Source: Nannochloropsis salina CCMP1776 (Eukaryota; Sar; Eustigmatophyceae; Eustigmatales; Monodopsidaceae). From it: DNA of 23,450 bases. The notes under the pieces are model-generated. The model was given only the letters and a program-made list of their open reading frames with translations. It had not been told where the DNA came from and searched no databases. Location of the stretch: contig SDOX01000101.1 in NCBI GenBank assembly GCA_004565275.1, positions 141,270 through 164,719 on the forward strand. Direction: 5' to 3'. Shown piece after piece: positions 18,199 through 23,450 of the stretch (position 1 is its first letter; the number at the start of each line of letters is the position of its first letter). Position numbers and translations under genes: made by a program.

Positions 18199-19295
18199 AT
18201 GCGAGGTCGTGCATTTCTGGCCATAACAGTCTTTTGCTGTGGTCTGACTTACTTTAGTTTATACAGAGAAACGCCAATCTCCGTCGTTTTTGATCAGCAT
18301 ACGGAGCGACCAAAATGCGATCCAATCTTGCAAACAGCACTTCCTGACGCGGCAATGAACAAGTCTTCATGCTTATGGATTCAATTCACAACTTTGGCCG
18401 CTCAGGAAACCATTTAATAGAGCTTGCACAAGTCAATGAAGCGTTATCTCATTGCTCTGGGGTAGCGACCAGCTCTCCCGAGGTAAACAGGGATTCTGGT
18501 GTGGTTTTTCCGCCTGTTTTGATTGCAGCGCGAGGCGAAGTCAATTCGAGCATAGAGTCTTTAATGGAATCCGCTGCAATGTCATGCCGTGAAGTCAATT
18601 ACACCTGGGGTGGTGGAAAAGAACTTCTCCAACAATGCTCCAGTACTCCACTTTACAACGTTCATTCAGATATCAAAGCCCATGGGTCTGATTTAGTCAA
18701 TAGTGCATTGCTAAACGTATATCCAGACAGAAGGAGTTGGAACACAAACTTTGAAGATATGATGGTGATGTATTTTCGAGGAGGTGATATTTTGCAGGAG
18801 ACAGCACATGGTGGTTACAGCCAGGCGCCCTGCTCTCTCTTTCTTGAGGCGTTCAACTTTGTAAATGCCTCAAGACTCATGCTCGTCTTCGACCGAAACG
18901 CAACTTTACATCCATGTATTGATGTAGTCCGGAGTAAGATTCCAAATTCAACCTTTGTTTCGACGCCATGTGATAGCATTGGATGTCACATGACTTTACT
19001 TGGACGGGCATCCTACTTAGTGGTATCAGGAGTCACAACATTTGCGAGGGGAGCCCAGTCTCTGTTTCCCTCTAGGAGACGAGTAGTCTTTGAGTACTTT
19101 TGTACTCACAAGCCGCGCGAGGATGGAAACTCCACTATCAAGATCTGTGCCGCGGGCAATACCTCAGCCTTCAAACCATGGAGTTACACAGAGACCACCA
19201 AAATCCAGATGCTAACCACACGTAGCGAGCTTGTGCTGGGCAAGTATAATATGACGTCTATCCGTGATTTTCTGAACGGAAGTAGACCATATTAA
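18199..19295 (+). pseudogene. Fucosyltransferase-like Golgi glycosyltransferase split by one frame shift
   Basis: The first frame (18,199-18,417) starts ATG and encodes a type II signal anchor at about residues 5-21, then a stem. The second (18,369-19,295, 308 codons) carries the catalytic region. It opens with HNFGRSGNHLIELAQ, the glycine/asparagine-rich N-terminal loop of GT11-like and other GT-B fucosyltransferases. It continues with MYFRGGDIL (residues 134-142), equivalent to the HxRxGD GDP-fucose-binding motif, and ends with LLGRASYLVVSGVTTFARGA (210-229), the conserved A...LVxSxSTF block. Several Asn-x-Ser/Thr sites suit a luminal protein. The frames overlap out of phase, so an indel, real or a sequencing error, must lie around 18,360-18,390. 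No GT-AG intron there would keep the GRSGNH loop. If it is an assembly error the gene is intact, about 360 residues. The His before RxGD is replaced by Tyr/Phe, so the donor is uncertain. Confidence 0.65.
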
Positions 19296-20570
19296 AGCCA
19301 CACATCGAACGTCAAATCTGTCTTCTCCCTCTTGGGTTTCTTTATTTTGGACGGTCAAGAAACGCACGGAAAGGAAGCTCATTTATTTTCCGGTAACCAA
19401 AAGAGCCATGGCTGGGAAGAAAAAAGAGGGTGTAAGGAGGTATGCTGTACTCAGACTCAGGATCGGCGGGCAGCATCCGCGGTGTGAGAAGCGAAAGGAC
19501 TGGCTAACATTTTTGCTGGATGGATCCGAGAATCCTCGAAATAATGTGGAGGTTCCATGACAATTTCTGTCTCCTCCCCCCATCCCCCAACCCAGTCGCT
19601 ACTGCCAACTACAGTGCATTGTTGCATTGCTGAAATATTTGCCTTCATGTGTTCCTTCCAACTCGTGTCACGCTGCTATTAGAACACTTGCCCAATTTGC
19701 TAAGAAAGGATGCTCATCAGCAAATGTTTCTCGTGGGGGACAGTCCGAGAAAACTCTTCGTGGATGCCTGGAATCGGAGCGGACTACGATTTCATCACCG
19801 ACCTGATGCCCAAATTCTTTGCTTATATTGCCTGTGCACACTGTGGTGGAAAAGCTTTTTTAAAGGATGGAAAAAGGGGGACAGGGTAAAGGGGAGGGCA
19901 AGAGCGCGGATCCGAGCGGACACAGGCTGTGGGAGAAAGTCCTAGAGGAGCCCGACCCAAGAAGAAAGAAGCGACCAGCGAGGCGCGGGAACCGAGCACC
20001 GAGACAAACGCTGCCTTTTCCATAGCACATTAATACCAGGAGGCGGTGGATGTGGTCAAAGGCAAGGTGGGACGGCTCGTCGGAAAGGGAAAACCCTCGG
20101 AGACATCCAAAACGCGAATTCGGTGCTTTTTTGGGCTTTTGTCTTATAAAATTAACGGTGTCACTATTCTCAGAAACTGACCATAAATCATGCTGTCCTG
20201 CAAATTTGTTTCAATCGCTTAGTAACGGTGCGGTGTCCAGGCCTGGTACTCATTATTACCTCCTTGGGAGTCGGTTGTGCCTCCTCCTTACTGATTCTCC
20301 CCTCTTCTTCCACTTGCAATTCCTACATGTGGCTCCATCCTACTCGGACTCCAAATCCGCCTCTCCCTCTATTATCGTGCCTCCCCTCCCCCTCTTCTTT
20401 TCCCTCCTTCTTGGTCCCTCTCTTTCCTTCCTCCTGCGTGCGATCCACTTCCCTTTTGCCAGTCGCCAACTCATCGGGAGGGTGATGGTTGCTCCTGGGC
20501 GACAAGGGGCAGAGAAAACGGGCTTTCGCTCCCCTCCCCCCGCCCCCCCCCCTCCCAGCATAGTCAGGTA
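19296..20570. other. No convincing gene; one small coding-like frame
   Basis: At 19,710-19,889 (+) a 59-codon frame reads like protein (for example PGIGADYDFITDLMPKFFAY, then CAHCGGKAF) and its end overlaps a donor-like AGG|GTAAAG, so it may be an exon or relic; family not recognised. From about 20,340 to 20,450 the plus strand is pyrimidine-rich, and a C-run lies at 20,535-20,555. Confidence 0.3.
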
Positions 20571-21270
20571 GAATTTGAACCTGCATGGCCCTCCTCCTCT
20601 TGTGCCTTCGCTTCCAGGACCGCCGCCAGCCCGGAAGGGACGCTCCTTCCTTGCCTCCCTCCTCCCTCCGTAGGGCATGGAAGAGCTGGGTGAAGGTGAC
20701 TTGAGACCAATGGGAAAGCCACTGGAGGTCAGTGAGGGTGGAATCCTGGCCCAGGCCGTGGCGGAGAGCGGGAGAGAGGGCGGCCGTCGCGGCTGCGAGG
20801 AGGGAAGGGTGGGAGGCATGGGTGGAGAGAAGCCGGATCCGTTGCGGCAAGAGGGCAAGATGAGCCGTGTGAATGTGAGCAATTCCGCCATTATTCTTTG
20901 CGAGTGCACCGAATACCCCATTTGTGACGACATTTCCCTCCCTCCTGCGCTGTCCTTCTCTTCCCACCTCCCTGATTCCAAAATGATGAGCAAGCCGCCA
21001 CTCTCCTCGCTCTGCAGAAAACGACATAATTCTTTTTTTTCTACTTTCAATTTTCCATTGAAAGGCAACGCGGGGTGGTTTAAGTCGATGCATTCCTCCC
21101 ATTCCATGTCTTCTCCCTCCTCCTCTTCCTCCTCCTCGTCGTCCTCCTCCCCTTTCTCCTCCTCCTCCCCGTCCCCAGTTGCTTCCCCTCTATCTCTAAA
21201 TCTTCCTGTATTTTCTGCACTGACACCGGTGCGGGGTCTGGAAGGACTTAAAGATGACAGAACCACGGAA
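20560..21270 (-). CDS. Possible uncharacterised gene segment on the minus strand
   Basis: Two minus frames look coding in succession. The first (about 21,266-21,000) has an acidic tract and then DMEWEECIDLNHPALPFNG. The second (about 20,940-20,580) has HLALLPQRIRLLSTHASHPS, LLAAATAALSPALRHG and LTDLQWLSHWSQVTFTQLFH, an alpha-helical Leu/Ala-rich pattern a little like the helical repeats of organelle RNA-binding proteins. No convincing donor/acceptor pair joining them was identified, and neither end is defined. The overlapping plus-strand frame (20,677-21,495) is Ser- and Gly-rich and less plausible. Treat as a hint only. Confidence 0.25.
21118..21175. repeat. (CTC)n triplet tract
   Basis: CTCCTC and TCGTCC triplets read as Ser runs on plus and as the acidic Glu/Asp run of the minus-strand candidate. 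Confidence 0.7.
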
Positions 21271-21559
21271 AGAAGGTCACGGAGGAGTGGAAATGAAAGG
21301 GGGGGGGGCAGGAGGTTACGAAAATATTATATTTACACTACATGGTGCGATTCGGCAGCACCAACCACAGCAATGCCCTCCGACAGTACTCAGCGCATAA
21401 GTATTGCTTTGCTTTCCGAAGCACAGAAGCAGCATTATTTCTATTGTGCGAGAGGTGGTTGCCCGCATTTACAGCTGGCAAGGGCTTTTCCCTGAAATCG
21501 CCAGAAGTGTTCAAAAAGTGATAAAAACATGGGCCCCAAAGAGGAGAGATGGATGATGT

Positions 21560-21960
21560 TTCTTGAGAGAGGAAACGAGAAGTGCATGCCACGACGAGTC
21601 GATAGGACACCCTGTGTGACTTCGGCGGTGAAGGAGACCTGCAGAGTTACCTCGAAGGGCATATTTTGCATTACTCCTTTTCCTTGTGGGAACCGCCGGT
21701 TTATATCGTTCGATACCACAGCAATGGAGATGGGTGGCACGACAGGGGGCGACTCCTATACATAGCCTTGATGACCTCGAGGGTATATCGGCCTCCGCAC
21801 GCGCGCTCCGTGCCTGGACGAAATTATGACGAGAGAGGCAATTGGCACACTTCTTGCTCTGTTGTCTCTTTGATGGGTTCATGTTGGGAATGCACAACAC
21901 TTTCCCGGTGTCGTTCTCTCACTCCTATAGAGCCTGATGTTGGCAAGCTCTGAGAGCCGA
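21560..21960 (+). repeat. Unnamed dispersed element, copy 3
   Basis: Corresponding block: CCTTTTCCTTGTGGGAACCG...GAGATGGGTGGCACGACAGG...TGATGACCT (about 21,676-21,778), followed by a GAGAGAGGCAATTGGCACACTT block matching GAGAGACACTTGCACA of copy 1, and a 3' CTCACTCCTATAGAGCCTGATG block matching copy 2. It is several kb from the other two copies and has the same orientation. From 21,961 to 22,490 I see nothing else. Confidence 0.55.
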
Positions 21961-22490
21961 CCCCCACGTTGAAACACACGGAGCGCGAAACACGGAACCA
22001 GTTTTGTTCCACAGCGACCGGTTACTCGGTTCCGGCATGTCAACTTGGCCAAAAGTCCAGGAAGTTTGCAACCAAAGTTTTCTCTTGCGCAGCATCAGTT
22101 TTGTCTCGATGGAGATGGCGACAAGTTTAATTTCCTAGCAGGTCGTGAATAGAGCCACCGTACCAGGCTCCCTACCACTCTTTCAAGGGGCAGCGTACCT
22201 CTTTCAAGCATGCTCTGTGCCTTTTCTCACTCGTTACTGCTCCCATTCACTGTTCAGACTGTACATGCTGTTGACGCCGCTCCACTCTTTGCAAACCTTG
22301 CAATTCGCCCATTGGGACGGGGTGTGGTAGCAGGTACGACTTCATTCTCTGCCTCGCCCGTATTTCATTCATGACTGCTCGTCCACCTCTCACTTACATT
22401 TCTTTCACTCATTTTTTTTCTATTATTTTGGAAAATGAACTCCTCCATCCCCATCTCAAGTCTCATTTCTCATTCTCCTTCTCACAGCTC

Positions 22491-22882
22491 CCTCGACTTT
22501 CCTGTCAGCCGCCTTGTCTTCAAGTATGGGAAGTTCCAGTCCTCCCGCGTCCCCGCGCTCCCACCCCTCGTCGTCGCCCTTGGTCGCTGCGGACCTGTCT
22601 CCCCACCCATTTCCTCCCCAGACTGCGTGTCTTACACCGTTACCGGATAGCCGTCCCGCATGGCCCGAGAACTGCCACGACAAGGAGCGAGGGAGGCAGG
22701 ATGGGAGTGGAGGACCGGAAGAGCGTCCAGTTCCCGCCGGGGTACGGACTCTGCCCCTGTCGACGGCTATCCTCTGCCTGCTTGCCATCCTAGTACAACG
22801 GCTCTTCGTGGGGGCTGGCACATGCGCGGGTTTGGCGTGGCGGCAGGTGTGGAAAGAGGGTCGGTCCCGGAAGGGAGTGTAA
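22491..22882 (+). other. Possible exon with a membrane segment, unidentified
   Basis: After a CTTCTCACAG acceptor-like site at about 22,487, the frame ending at 22,882 has a Ser/Pro-rich part and then LPLSTAILCLLAILVQRLFV, a plausible membrane span. Other frames on both strands are also open in this GC-rich stretch, so the choice is uncertain. Confidence 0.2.
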
Positions 22883-23039
22883 CGGTCAGACAGGAAATAG
22901 CCGCTCGCCGTCGGTTTCGGCGTTTGTCGGGTATCCCTCCCTGGAATTGCCTGTCTGTATCATTCCGCGGTCCCTTTGACCTGGGATGGTTTGCGCCGTT
23001 GTCTTGTCTTCTTGTCCGACCCCTATTTTTTTCCCCCTC

Positions 23040-23450
23040 CTTCCCTCCCTCCTTCCCGCCCTCCTTCGGTCCTTCCCTCGTCTTCTTCGTCGTTTTTCCC
23101 GGCGGCCCAGTCAGGGCGCACCAGCCAGGAGTCAGGACTGTGTCACAGTCTATCCCGCTCCTCCTCCTCCTCCCCCTCCCCCTCCTCCTTCTCCTCCTCC
23201 CCCTCCTCCTTCTCCTCCTCCCCCTCACCCACCTCCTCCTCCTCCCCCTCCTCCTCTCTCCTCAGCAGCTCCTTAAGCCCTTCCCAGATTTTCCCGCCCC
23301 CCACCGTCCTTCCAAACACCTCACTTCCCTCGTGTAATCGCTGTAGCTGCGCCTCGCCCTCCCTCCCGCCCTCCTTCCCGCCCTCCCTCCGGCCTCTCTG
23401 TGGCCGGCCAAGATACACTTCGCGAAGGGCAGCTCCTGACACCCAAGGCA
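23040..23450 (-). other. Repeat-rich right edge with possible minus-strand exon
   Basis: (CCCT)n lies at 23,035-23,075 and 23,355-23,395, and (CTC)n at 23,158-23,265. On the minus strand, following a GGCGCAG acceptor-like site at about 23,350, a frame reads LQRLHEGSEVFGRTVGGGKI and then WEGLKELLRREEEG before an acidic run and a stop at 23,143. It may be the last exon of a gene extending beyond the window; not identified. Confidence 0.25.

Noticed and set aside
22660-23337. 225-codon plus-strand frame ending in poly-Leu
   Set aside because: Half of it is the CTC tract; no domain or splice evidence supports it.

Overview
The window is eukaryotic nuclear DNA from a draft assembly: there is a run of 100 N at about 12,899-12,998, genes contain spliceosomal-type introns, and long (GGGA)n/(CCCT)n and (CTC)n tracts recur. 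Conserved eukaryotic RNA-processing genes with pyrimidine-packed introns, together with compact intronless Golgi-type carbohydrate genes, suggest a stramenopile-like alga. The style recalls eustigmatophytes such as Nannochloropsis, but that is an impression and not a proven assignment. No tRNA, rRNA, CRISPR array or bacterial operon was seen.

Layout. 1-2,450 is a graveyard: a diverged dispersed repeat, a probable Copia-like gag fossil (minus strand), a pair of hairpin repeats, one orphan exon of a class-V aminotransferase, and a frame-disrupted glycosyltransferase-like pseudogene. 2,450-4,230 holds a 32-bp minisatellite and a small inverted-repeat-bounded segment. 4,231-5,796 (+) is a CLP1-like gene whose five predicted exons splice in frame but lack the central kinase domain. 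5,797-7,894 has a second copy of the first repeat and no convincing gene. 7,895-8,620 (+) is a membrane-anchored sulfotransferase. 9,752-11,812 (+) is a fusion of a UDP-glucuronate 4-epimerase-like domain with a TOD1/MUCI70 (DUF616) glycosyltransferase-like domain. 12,305-14,304 (-) is an EFG1-like rRNA-processing gene, interrupted by the assembly gap. 14,305-18,198 is mostly repeats, including two adjacent copies of an unnamed ~0.5-0.7 kb element whose third copy is at ~21,560-21,960. 18,199-19,295 (+) is a fucosyltransferase-like gene split by a frame shift. 19,300-23,450 has only weak coding candidates and repeats.

How the genes may work together. The sulfotransferase, the epimerase-glycosyltransferase fusion and the fucosyltransferase-like gene all begin with an N-terminal hydrophobic anchor, are intronless and have ordinary base composition. 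They look like Golgi enzymes for a uronic-acid-containing, sulfated and possibly fucosylated wall or mucilage polysaccharide. The pseudogene at ~1,960-2,447 is of a similar kind. In contrast, CLP1 and EFG1 are GC-rich, intron-bearing housekeeping genes with repeat-filled introns. Two gene classes are therefore interleaved here, and the pathway link between the glyco-genes is an inference from domain content.
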